Positions 1-7,776 of a stretch of DNA of 10,890 bases are shown here, in pieces. Positions within the stretch are counted from its first letter, which is position 1, and the number at the start of each line of letters is the position of its first letter. The position numbers and the translations under genes were made by a program. The notes beneath the pieces were generated by a model. The model searched no databases. It had not been told where the DNA came from and saw only the letters and a list, made by a program, of their open reading frames with translations. The stretch spans positions 1 through 10,890 of the forward strand of contig CANBYN010000037.1 of the NCBI GenBank assembly GCA_947373615.1, in the 5' to 3' direction. The stretch comes from Burkholderiaceae bacterium (GTDB taxonomy: Bacteria; Pseudomonadota; Gammaproteobacteria; Burkholderiales; Burkholderiaceae).

Positions 1-36
1 TGGCTAAGGCCGTCTAAGTAGATAGACACATCGCAT

Positions 37-1194
37 ATGATCCCCTTCTCATCACTAAAACCAAAAAATGTTTTATTTATTGCCACTAGGCAAATTGGGG
101 ATGTGCTCGTCACTACCCCGCTAATTAGCAAAGCAAGAGAGCTTTGGCCTGAGGCAGAATTTCATTTTCTTGGCTATCGCGGAAAACTCGATATGTTGCA
201 CGGCAATCCCGACATTGCTGAAATCATTGAAACCGCAGATCGTCCCAGCTTTACTGGGTATCTCTCCCTCTTTAATCGTCTGTTTCAGCGCTATGACCTC
301 GCCATCGTTACCCAACCAAGTGATCGCGCCTATCTCTATAGCTTGGTGGCAGCCTTCAGAAGAGTTGGTGTATTGGGTGGTCATCCCCAAGGTAAGGATG
401 CAGAAGATAAAGGCAAACGAAATAAGATTGAAAAACAAAATGCCTGGAAAAAGTTTATCTGCATTCATACAGTAGATGTGGACTACTTTAAGCAACATGT
501 CATTACAGAAAAACTGCGCCTCTTGGAGTCATTCGTCAAAAAGCCAGGCGAACTCTTTAACAAACCAATTGTAGTAACACCGCCCGCTGGAGAGCCATTA
601 ACCCCACTGATTGCGAATGCGCTTCAGCAACCCTACGTAGTCGTTCACCCAGGACCATTGACTGCCTATAAACGTTGGCCCTTGGCCTATTGGCAGCAAC
701 TCATCCTTTGGCTCGCAGGGCGTAATTTCCAAGTGGTATTAAGTGCTTCACCCGCAAAGCAAGATGTTCAGCTCAATCGCGACATCCTCTCCTTATTGGA
801 TGATCAAACGCGCCTTAAGGTGATTGATGCCGCTGGCAAATTAACTATTCCACAAGTGGGAACTGTATTACGCAATGCTGCACTGTATATAGGCGTCGAT
901 ACCTCCATTACTCATTTAGCTGCTGCATGCAATACTCCCACTATCACTTTATTTGGGGCCACACCGCCAACTAATTTTGGTCCTTGGCCCAATGGCTTTA
1001 TTGGAGAGCAGCCCTTTGAGCTTCGCGCTCGCTTTCAGACTGTTGGGAATGTGACTATCTTGCAAGGTCCTGGCGAATGCGTTCCATGTCGCAAAGCGGG
1101 CTGCCAAGATCGAGCTGACAGCAATAGCGAATGTTTAGATCTGCTGGAGCCAATGCAAGTAATTGCCGCAATTGAACGGGTCCTGCAAAAATAA
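37..1194 (+). CDS. Glycosyltransferase family 9, LPS heptosyltransferase (WaaQ-like)
   Basis: Likely cytoplasmic-face enzyme that adds a heptose or similar sugar from an ADP-sugar to the lipopolysaccharide core. The 385-residue length is normal for GT9. The N-terminal Rossmann start, with RQIGDVLVTTPLI at residues 18-30 and NPDI at 57-60, resembles WaaQ/RfaF proteins. The second domain opens with VVHPGP (201-206) and KRWP (212-215), where family members bind donor phosphates. It carries the GT9 signature GVDTSITHLAAA at 286-297 and LFGATPP at 305-311. The C-terminal tail has four cysteines (C348, C351, C356, C366) in a CxPCxxxGC arrangement, seen in a subset of GT9 proteins and possibly metal-binding (inference). 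ATG at 37 is the first start after an in-frame TAG at 19-21; no strong Shine-Dalgarno is visible. It converges on dnaE with one base between stops. Family assignment is firm; the exact acceptor sugar is not. Confidence 0.88.
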   Translation: MIPFSSLKPKNVLFIATRQIGDVLVTTPLISKARELWPEAEFHFLGYRGKLDMLHGNPDIAEIIETADRPSFTGYLSLFNRLFQRYDLAIVTQPSDRAYLYSLVAAFRRVGVLGGHPQGKDAEDKGKRNKIEKQNAWKKFICIHTVDVDYFKQHVITEKLRLLESFVKKPGELFNKPIVVTPPAGEPLTPLIANALQQPYVVVHPGPLTAYKRWPLAYWQQLILWLAGRNFQVVLSASPAKQDVQLNRDILSLLDDQTRLKVIDAAGKLTIPQVGTVLRNAALYIGVDTSITHLAAACNTPTITLFGATPPTNFGPWPNGFIGEQPFELRARFQTVGNVTILQGPGECVPCRKAGCQDRADSNSECLDLLEPMQVIAAIERVLQK

Positions 1195-1195
1195 C

Positions 1196-4100
1196 TTAGT
1201 GGTATTGAACCTGTACAGAATCCTTTTGCTTGGATGCCAAAATCTGGTTCAAACTTTGCAGGCAAGCATCATCAGGGTAGAGACGCAATTCTTCAGGGAA
1301 CTGCATTAAGCAAGCCCCACCGCTCGTAGTCACTGCAGCAGTGAGCATCAACCCTTTTACCCCATCGTTTGAGCCTGGAGTTGGTGGTGTGGGGGCGCCT
1401 AATTTTGGATCCCGTATACGATTGGTCATTAAATAGGGAGCAATCTGACTGCGGAACATTTTTATATCAATGGCTGAATCAATACATAGGTGAACATTTC
1501 GAGCAAAACGCATACGGGCACCAGTAATATCCATTACCACCTCTGACACTACACGCATGCCCCCCGAGAATTTATCTGGAGTTACGTTTACTTTTGCAAC
1601 TAACAATTCATCTTCTTTGAGCCAGGAGCGATTAGGTTCGTAAACTTCGCTATATAAAGTGACCTCAATCGCAGCGCTACCATCATCAATAGTAGCAATC
1701 ATCATCCGGCCGCGTTGACCAGTCAACATCCGCGCTGAAGTAATGATTCCAGCAATGAGCTGATCTTTACCTTCGGTAACTTTAGATAAGGGTTGACGAA
1801 TAAAATGCGCCGTCTCCTCTCGATAAGCGTCGAACATATGGCCAGTTAAGCAAAGACCCAATGAAATTTTTTCCTCTTGGAGGCGTTTTTTCTCGGACCA
1901 GATTGGTTCATGGACTAATTCAGGAAGGTGACTATTTTCTTCGCCAGCGACATCAAATAAGCTTACCTGATGAATAGATGCTTCCGCCTGCTCTGCCGCC
2001 TCAATCGCTCTGGCTAAAGAAGCGAGCAAGGTAGAGCGAATATCATAAAGATTGCCACCCTCGGGAACAGAATCGCGATAAAGACTATCAAAAGCTCCAG
2101 CGCGCATTAAGGCTTCAATGGCACGACGATTGACTTGCCTACGATCTACGCGTGCGCAAAAATCAAACAAATCTTTAAATGGTCCACCCGCTTCGCGTGC
2201 TTTCACGATCACTTCAATAGCAGCCTCGCCGGTCCCCCGCACTGCGCCCAAGCCATAACGAATATGGCTGATTGGAGCATCAAGACCCACATCGGGCGCA
2301 CGCAAAGGCGTGAATTCATAAACCCCAGTATTAATATCTGGAGAGAAAACACGAATCTTGTTAGAGAGACAATCGTCATACAGAATTTTCACCTTATCGG
2401 TGTCATCCATTGCGAGCGATAAGTTGGCCGCCATAAATTCAGCAGGGTAATACGCTTTGAGCCATGCAGTCTGATAAGCTAGAAGCGCATAAGCAGCAGC
2501 ATGAGATTTATTAAATCCATAGCCAGCAAAACGCTCCATTAAGTCATAGATCTCATTTGCCTTGCCTTCTGTAATACCGCCCGCTTTGGCGCCATCACTA
2601 AAGATTTTGCGATGTTGCGCCATTTCTTCTGGCTTTTTCTTGCCCATCGCACGTCGCAACATATCAGCAGCACCCAATGAGTAGCCACCAATCATTTGAG
2701 CCATCTGCATGACCTGCTCTTGATAGACCATGATTCCATAGGTTTCACGCAGAACTGGTTCAATACGTGGATCTGGATACTCTACTTTTTGGCGGCCATG
2801 CTTACGCTCAATAAAGTCTGGGATCAAATCCATTGGGCCTGGACGGTAAAGAGCCACCAAAGCAATAATGTCTTCAAAACGGTCAGGCTTTGCATCACGT
2901 AGCATGCCTTGCATGCCACGACTTTCCAACTGAAACACTGCAACCGTATTGGCTTTCTTCAGAATATCAAAAGCCTTTTCATCATCTAACGGAATCTCAC
3001 CGATATGCCAATCCTTGCGGTCGGCATGCAGAGACTTAATCCAGCGCTCAGCGGCTGCCAAGATGGTTAGCGTTGTTAATCCCAAGAAGTCAAACTTCAC
3101 TAGGCCGATCGCTTCAACGTCATCCTTATCAAACTGACTGATGACTGACTGGCTATCCTGATCTTTACTCTCTTGGGTGTAGAGTGGACAAAAGTCAGTC
3201 AGACGCCCTGGCGCAATGAGCACGCCACCCGCATGCATGCCCACGTTACGGGTCATCCCTTCTAGTTGTTGCGCCAAAGAGAGCAACTGACGCACTTCAT
3301 CTTCATTCTTTTCTCGTTCAGCTAATTGCTTCTCTTCCTTCTTGGCCATTTCAATTGTCATATATTGACCTGGCTTATTAGGAATGAGTTTGGCAATTCC
3401 ATCGACGAAGTTATAACCTTGCTCTAATACGCGCCCAACGTCACGAATCGCCGCCCGAGCCGCCATCGTTCCAAAGGTGGCGATCTGACTCACCGCTTCT
3501 TTGCCGTATTTATCCTTCACGTACTGGATCACACGATCACGACCATGCTGGCAAAAGTCGATATCAAAGTCGGGCATCGATACCCGCTCTGGATTTAAGA
3601 AACGCTCAAAGAGTAAGTTGTAGCGAAGAGGGTCTAGATCGGTAATGCCTAATGAATAGGCCACCAAGGAACCAGCGCCCGATCCACGACCAGGCCCGAC
3701 TGGCACACCATTATTTTTTGCCCAGTTAATAAAGTCTGCAACGATCAAGAAGTAACCCGGGAAACCCATTTGTGAAATCGTCTTAACTTCAAACACCAAA
3801 CGTTCTTGATACCGCGCCATTTCATTTTTGCGCTCTTCTGGGTCTGTGAAATTGCGCTCCATATGGCGCTTCAAACCAACCTCAGATTGCTGCAGTAAAT
3901 AATCGTCAAGCGTGATGCCAGGCGGGGTTGGGAAGTCAGGTAAACGAGGCCGACCTAATACCAAAGAAAGGTTGCAGCGCTTAGCGATTTCTACCGAGTT
4001 AGCTAATGCCGATGGGAGATCTGAAAAACGTTTTTCCATTTCTTCTTGGGTTAGGAAATACTGATCTTCATTAAATTTCTTTTGACGGCGCGGATTACTC

Positions 4101-4813
4101 AGCAACTCCCCTTCAGCGATGCACACGCGCGCCTCATGGGCAGTAAAGTCGCTTCTTTGCATAAACTGGACAGGATGCGTAGCTACTACAGGAAGATCTA
4201 ATGCACTGGCAAGATGGCATGCCAATTGAAGCTGTTTCTCATCCTGTTGATGACCGCCTCGCTGCACTTCGATATAAAAGGATTTTGGGAAAAGCGTGTC
4301 ATATCGTCTTGCGACAATCTTGGCCTGATCTTCTTGCCCAGCGAGTAACGCTGTGCCGATTTCCCCCATCCGCGCGCCAGAAAGCGCAATCAATCCGTAA
4401 GCCAACGTTCTTTTGATGGCCTTATCTTCCGCTTTGGTAGCGGGTTCACTAAACCAAGCGGAGTCAATTTCCGCCCGTCCACGGGATTGATTATCTAAAG
4501 AGGCTCTACTGAGCAACTCACATAAATTAAGATAACCCGAATGGTTTTGCACCAACAGTAATAAACGATGAGGTTGCTCTGGGTCTTTGGGGTTGCTAAT
4601 CCACACATCGGCACCAGCGATGGGTTTAATGCCGCCAGATCGAGAGGCCGTATAAAAACGCACTAAGCCAAATAAATTACTCAAATCTGTTAGAGCTAAA
4701 GCCCCCATTTCATCTTTGACGGCGGCTTTTACCGCATCATCAATACGCACGATTCCATCCGTAATTGAAAATTCGGAATGAAGGCGTAGATGTACAAAAC
4801 GGGGTGAAGCCAT
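1196..4813 (-). CDS. dnaE: DNA polymerase III alpha subunit (DnaE)
   Basis: Catalytic subunit of the replicative polymerase, a class C polymerase working with the beta clamp and epsilon proofreader. The 1205 residues match a full-length proteobacterial DnaE. The N-terminal PHP domain starts FVHLRLHSEFS (6-16). Its metal ligands are degraded: R10 lies between H8 and H12, and LTDLSNLFG (41-49) lacks the usual His after Asp. This is like E. coli alpha, so the PHP is probably inactive as an exonuclease. The palm carries PVGPGRGSGAGS (371-382), the catalytic PDFDIDF (414-420) and KFDFLGL (573-579, third Asp D575). Fingers and beta-binding domains include ALYRPGPMDLIP (654-665) and GYGFNKSHAAAYA (764-776). 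QVSLF at 949-953 matches the internal clamp-binding motif, and an OB-fold lies near 1018-1060. The ATG at 4813 gives the canonical MASPRFVHLR start. No clear Shine-Dalgarno is visible. Confidence 0.98.
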   Translation of the reverse strand: MASPRFVHLRLHSEFSITDGIVRIDDAVKAAVKDEMGALALTDLSNLFGLVRFYTASRSGGIKPIAGADVWISNPKDPEQPHRLLLLVQNHSGYLNLCELLSRASLDNQSRGRAEIDSAWFSEPATKAEDKAIKRTLAYGLIALSGARMGEIGTALLAGQEDQAKIVARRYDTLFPKSFYIEVQRGGHQQDEKQLQLACHLASALDLPVVATHPVQFMQRSDFTAHEARVCIAEGELLSNPRRQKKFNEDQYFLTQEEMEKRFSDLPSALANSVEIAKRCNLSLVLGRPRLPDFPTPPGITLDDYLLQQSEVGLKRHMERNFTDPEERKNEMARYQERLVFEVKTISQMGFPGYFLIVADFINWAKNNGVPVGPGRGSGAGSLVAYSLGITDLDPLRYNLLFERFLNPERVSMPDFDIDFCQHGRDRVIQYVKDKYGKEAVSQIATFGTMAARAAIRDVGRVLEQGYNFVDGIAKLIPNKPGQYMTIEMAKKEEKQLAEREKNEDEVRQLLSLAQQLEGMTRNVGMHAGGVLIAPGRLTDFCPLYTQESKDQDSQSVISQFDKDDVEAIGLVKFDFLGLTTLTILAAAERWIKSLHADRKDWHIGEIPLDDEKAFDILKKANTVAVFQLESRGMQGMLRDAKPDRFEDIIALVALYRPGPMDLIPDFIERKHGRQKVEYPDPRIEPVLRETYGIMVYQEQVMQMAQMIGGYSLGAADMLRRAMGKKKPEEMAQHRKIFSDGAKAGGITEGKANEIYDLMERFAGYGFNKSHAAAYALLAYQTAWLKAYYPAEFMAANLSLAMDDTDKVKILYDDCLSNKIRVFSPDINTGVYEFTPLRAPDVGLDAPISHIRYGLGAVRGTGEAAIEVIVKAREAGGPFKDLFDFCARVDRRQVNRRAIEALMRAGAFDSLYRDSVPEGGNLYDIRSTLLASLARAIEAAEQAEASIHQVSLFDVAGEENSHLPELVHEPIWSEKKRLQEEKISLGLCLTGHMFDAYREETAHFIRQPLSKVTEGKDQLIAGIITSARMLTGQRGRMMIATIDDGSAAIEVTLYSEVYEPNRSWLKEDELLVAKVNVTPDKFSGGMRVVSEVVMDITGARMRFARNVHLCIDSAIDIKMFRSQIAPYLMTNRIRDPKLGAPTPPTPGSNDGVKGLMLTAAVTTSGGACLMQFPEELRLYPDDACLQSLNQILASKQKDSVQVQYH

Positions 4814-4816
4814 GAG

Positions 4817-5767
4817 ATGATTTTAGCTGTGTCAGAACTTAAAAACCTTACATCCCCAGCCGACGGCTACCGCGGGCGATTTGCCCCCTCACCTACTGGT
4901 CCACTCCATGCAGGATCCTTGGTTGCTGCCCTCGGAAGCTGGCTTGATGCTCGCAAACATGGGGGGCATTGGCTGCTAAGAATCGAGGATTTGGACGCGC
5001 CCCGATGCATCCTTGGGGCAGATGAGCATATTCAGTCCCAGTTAAGCGCCTGTGGCCTTTTTTGGGATGAGAAGGTTTCCTATCAATCAGAGCGTCAGGA
5101 GGGCTATCTCAGGGCGCTTGAGCATTTAAACGCCCTTCAATGTATATACCCCTGCATTTGTTCACGACAAACGATTGCCAACACACTAAGCAGCCTAGGT
5201 ATTGGCATTTCCCGCAACCTTGAAATGGTCTACCCTGGCACTTGCCGACCGAGCAAATTGGTCAGCAATACGCTAGAGGTGGCATCAAGATCAGCAACCG
5301 CCTGGAGACTCGCCCTTCCCTCAGATTGCATTATTGAATTTGAGGATTTGGCGCAAGGCCCTCAAAGCCAAAACCTCAATACTCAAGTGGGTGATTTTAC
5401 AGTTCGCAGAAGTGATGGTGTATTTACATACCAACTTGCGGTGGTCGTTGACGATGCACTACAACACATTTCCCATGTGGTGCGCGGCGAAGATTTACTC
5501 AGCAACACCGCTCGGCAGATTTATTTGCAAAATGTCTTGGGGTATCACACACCACAATACCTTCATCTGCCATTGGTTCTTGATGAGCATGGAGAAAAAC
5601 TCAGCAAGCAAACCTTGGCGACTCAAATTAATACTCAAGATGAAAAGCATGCGCTCTTGGAATTACGTAAGGCTGCAACACATTTAGGTTTGAAGGGTCT
5701 TCCAGATGGCGAAAAGACCACGATTGCAGAATGGCTCTTAGCAGCTACCCGTGCTTGGAATAATTAA
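4817..5767 (+). CDS. gluQ: Glutamyl-Q tRNA(Asp) synthetase
   Basis: Truncated paralogue of glutamyl-tRNA synthetase that activates glutamate without tRNA and attaches it to queuosine-34 of tRNA-Asp. It lacks the anticodon-binding domain: 316 residues against about 470 or more for GltX. The class I signature is RFAPSPTGPLHAGSL (21-35), with HAGS standing for HIGH. RIEDLDAPR (55-63) follows, and KLSKQ at 261-265 is the KMSKS loop. C113, C115, Y139 and C143 match the zinc site of E. coli GluQRS (CxC...YxxxC). The VVVDDALQ...VVRGEDLL stretch (209-228) is typical. The start at 4817 gives a 17-residue leader before YRGRFAPSP, somewhat longer than E. coli; a GTG at 4829 is the alternative. GGGGTGA at 4801-4807 could be the ribosome binding site. 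In E. coli the gene sits by dksA; here it diverges from dnaE. Also called gluQRS or yadB. Confidence 0.95.
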   Translation: MILAVSELKNLTSPADGYRGRFAPSPTGPLHAGSLVAALGSWLDARKHGGHWLLRIEDLDAPRCILGADEHIQSQLSACGLFWDEKVSYQSERQEGYLRALEHLNALQCIYPCICSRQTIANTLSSLGIGISRNLEMVYPGTCRPSKLVSNTLEVASRSATAWRLALPSDCIIEFEDLAQGPQSQNLNTQVGDFTVRRSDGVFTYQLAVVVDDALQHISHVVRGEDLLSNTARQIYLQNVLGYHTPQYLHLPLVLDEHGEKLSKQTLATQINTQDEKHALLELRKAATHLGLKGLPDGEKTTIAEWLLAATRAWNN

Positions 5768-5800
5768 ATAAAAGCATTACTTCACAAAAGACTTTTTGAG

Positions 5801-7228
5801 CTACTTTTTCTTAAATCCACCAAGCAATGCGCCTACAGCAGGTTTGGCTGGAACAATGCCCACCTTCTTTTCCCCCGGCTTTGAAGCATCATCAGATACT
5901 GTAGACGCTGCGCTTGGCTCATAAGGCTTATAGAAAAAAGGATCAGACATTTTTTCTGGAGCAGACGTTCTAGAAAAAGGGTTTGGCGAAGAAGTCCTGC
6001 TATAAGAAGGATTTCCTTCTGGCAACGGCTTGACATCCAATTTACGCTTCATCAATTTTTCGATATCGTCGAGCAGTCGCTTTTCGCTAGCATCCACCAA
6101 AGCAATTGCATCCCCCGTACTACCAGCACGTCCAGTGCGACCAATGCGGTGAATAAAATCTTCTGCGTTAAATGGTAATTCGTGATTGATAACGCAAGGC
6201 ATATCTGGGATATCCAAGCCACGAGCTGCAACATCAGTCGCTACTAAAGCTTCAATCGCACCAGACTTAAATGCATCCAACGTTAAGGTACGCTCACCCT
6301 GACTCTTATCACCATGAATCGCACCTGCTTTAATCCCATCACGCTCTAGAGCACGCGCTAATCTAGCGCAACCTAATCGACTGTTGGTAAAGATGATGCA
6401 TTGACGCGACAAACCCTGGCGTGTGCGCGCTTCCAATACCCTCACAATAGCGCGCTGCTTATCACCTGAAGAGACCATATGAATGACCTGTTTCACCGTA
6501 TCCGCTGCAGCATTTTGACGCGCCACTTCCACAGTCACTGGGGTACGTAAATAACTTTGTGCCAACTTTTTAATTTCTGGCGAGAAGGTGGCCGAGAACA
6601 ATAAAGTTTGTCTTTGCGCTGGAATCAAATCAATAATGCGCTGTAGATCGGGCAAGAAACCCATGTCCAACATTCGATCCGCTTCATCGAGCACCAGAAT
6701 CTCAACTTGAGATAGATTTGCTACCTTAGAGCCAATATGGTCTAACAAACGACCCGGCGTGGCAATCAAAATCTCCACGCCATTGCGCAGGATCGCCACC
6801 TGCTCTTTCATGTCTACGCCACCATAAACAACCGCTGCGCGCAAATCAGTATGTCTTGAGTAGTTGGCCGCATTCTCCGCCACTTGCACTGCTAACTCCC
6901 TAGTAGGTGTTAGGACCAAAGCACGAATCGGATGGCGTGCTGGTGATGCGCTACTACTAGCGTGACGCAAAATCTTTTGAATAATGGGCAATACAAAAGC
7001 GGCAGTCTTACCAGTACCCGTTTGTGCTGCACCCATTAGATCGCTTCCAGCTAATACGTGAGGAATCGATTGCGCTTGAATCGGGGTGGGGATAGTGTAT
7101 CCCTGCTCAGAGACCGCTTTTTGAATCAGCGGGTCTAAACCAAAGTCAGCAAAAGTGATTGTTGCTGAAGGGGTGACGCTATCGTCATCCCTTGATGAAG
7201 AAATTATTTCAGTATCGGTATTTGTCAA
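5801..7228 (-). CDS. rhlE: ATP-dependent DEAD-box RNA helicase, RhlE type, TTG start
   Basis: Unwinds short RNA duplexes, probably in ribosome assembly or RNA turnover. The 475 residues carry all helicase motifs: aromatic F26 and Q motif GYTIPTPIQ (43-51), Walker A AQTGTGKT (68-75), PTRELA (108-113), GG (136-137), TPGR (157-160), DEAD (181-184), SAT (212-214), TDVAARGLDIP (331-341) and HRIGRTGRAG (360-369). The segments VEILVLDEADRMLDMGF and IHGDKSQGERT are RhlE-like. The tail after about 400 is low-complexity, with SRTS repeated at 410-413 and 419-422, and ends in basic GGFKKK. The only start codon between the upstream in-frame stop and the Q motif is TTG at 7228-7226. No purine-rich ribosome binding site precedes it. 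It follows the GlcG-like gene by six bases in the same frame, so it is probably cotranscribed and translationally coupled. Helicase identity is firm; the subfamily name is less so. Confidence 0.93.
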   Translation of the reverse strand: MTNTDTEIISSSRDDDSVTPSATITFADFGLDPLIQKAVSEQGYTIPTPIQAQSIPHVLAGSDLMGAAQTGTGKTAAFVLPIIQKILRHASSSASPARHPIRALVLTPTRELAVQVAENAANYSRHTDLRAAVVYGGVDMKEQVAILRNGVEILIATPGRLLDHIGSKVANLSQVEILVLDEADRMLDMGFLPDLQRIIDLIPAQRQTLLFSATFSPEIKKLAQSYLRTPVTVEVARQNAAADTVKQVIHMVSSGDKQRAIVRVLEARTRQGLSRQCIIFTNSRLGCARLARALERDGIKAGAIHGDKSQGERTLTLDAFKSGAIEALVATDVAARGLDIPDMPCVINHELPFNAEDFIHRIGRTGRAGSTGDAIALVDASEKRLLDDIEKLMKRKLDVKPLPEGNPSYSRTSSPNPFSRTSAPEKMSDPFFYKPYEPSAASTVSDDASKPGEKKVGIVPAKPAVGALLGGFKKK

Positions 7229-7234
7229 GGTAAT

Positions 7235-7642
7235 TTACAGAATGGCCGCGATGCCAGCCTTAGCGGTTTCAGCATCCTCAGTCGATTTAACGCCGGAAAC
7301 GCCGACTGCGCCGATGGTAAACCCGTTTACCTCGATATTGACTCCACCCTCTAACATGCCCGCAATATGTGGGACAGATAAAAAAGAGGTGCGGCCGTTA
7401 TTGATAATTTCTTCATAAATACGGCTCTCGCGTTTACCCATTGCTGCAGTCCGTGCTTTTTCTTGAGCAATATAAGCAGACACAGGAGCGCAACCATCGC
7501 GACGCGTTAAACCCAACATGTGGCCACCATCATCGCAAACGGCAATGGTCACTGCCCAGTTATTGGTAGCAGCATGTTTGTTTGCTGCATCCAAAATCTT
7601 TTGAACATCAGCTTGAGTTAAATACGGTTTAGTTGCGAACAT
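7235..7642 (-). CDS. GlcG/HbpS-family small protein (heme-binding-like)
   Basis: A 135-residue protein of the family once called DUF336, which includes E. coli GlcG from the glycolate operon and the heme-binding Streptomyces protein HbpS. Visible hallmarks are VCDDGGHMLGLTRRDGC (35-51), a KARTAA helix (62-67), and the glycine-rich VNIEVNGFTIGAVGVSG (101-117) followed by STEDAETAKAG (120-130). No signal peptide or membrane segment is seen, so it is probably cytoplasmic. The function of GlcG is not well settled; heme or cobalamin binding and help to an oxidase have been proposed for relatives. The neighbouring serine-glyoxylate aminotransferase and FAD oxidase make a link to glycolate/glyoxylate plausible (inference). 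The ATG at 7642 is well supported by GGAAAG at 7655-7650, seven bases away. It is the first gene of a probable unit with the helicase. Confidence 0.85.
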   Translation of the reverse strand: MFATKPYLTQADVQKILDAANKHAATNNWAVTIAVCDDGGHMLGLTRRDGCAPVSAYIAQEKARTAAMGKRESRIYEEIINNGRTSFLSVPHIAGMLEGGVNIEVNGFTIGAVGVSGVKSTEDAETAKAGIAAIL

Positions 7643-7649
7643 GTTTAAT

Positions 7650-7655
7650 CTTTCC
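7650..7655 (-). promoter_or_regulatory. Ribosome binding site of GlcG-like gene
   Basis: The minus strand reads GGAAAG, seven bases before the ATG at 7642. It fixes the start of the small protein and contrasts with the helicase downstream, which has no such site. Confidence 0.6.
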
Positions 7656-7705
7656 GTCTCGAATATGTTTTATGTGATGAAACTGCTATTTATTTAAGTA
7701 CATGA

Positions 7706-7734
7706 ATTATAAGGGGTGCAGCCCGCCTAACCAT
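7706..7734 (-). promoter_or_regulatory. Candidate promoter for GlcG-like gene and helicase
   Basis: The minus strand has a perfect TATAAT at 7711-7706. At 17-bp spacing the -35 position (7734-7729) reads ATGGTT, a poor match to TTGACA, so the promoter may need an activator or may be spurious. A start near 7700 would give a leader of about 58 bases. The 134-bp gap to the aminotransferase gene upstream makes an independent promoter plausible. Confidence 0.4.
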
Positions 7735-7776
7735 GCAGAACCGAGCCTACCTCGTCCTAATTAGCCTAAGTGCTTC

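Noticed and set aside
1..36. Possible 3' end of an upstream plus-strand gene
   Set aside because: All three forward frames hit a stop by base 21 (TAA at 5-7, TAA at 15-17, TAG at 19-21). Too little sequence remains to choose a frame or product.
121..498. Minus-strand open frame opposite the glycosyltransferase
   Set aside because: It lies fully antisense to a gene with clear GT9 motifs, has no recognisable domain and shows the cysteine- and isoleucine-rich composition typical of a shadow frame.
5334..5687. Second plus-strand frame inside gluQRS
   Set aside because: It overlaps the zinc-site-to-KLSKQ part of GluQRS in another frame, and its Trp/Met-rich translation has no known pattern.
5768..5800. 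Bidirectional terminator between gluQRS and the helicase
   Set aside because: The CAAAAG/CTTTTTG inverted repeat at about 5784-5798 is AT-only in its core, needs a bulge and has almost no loop. It lacks the GC-rich stem of an intrinsic terminator.
7741..7756. Hairpin CGAG-CTCG after the aminotransferase gene as terminator
   Set aside because: The stem is four base pairs with a five-base loop and is not followed by a T run on the minus strand.
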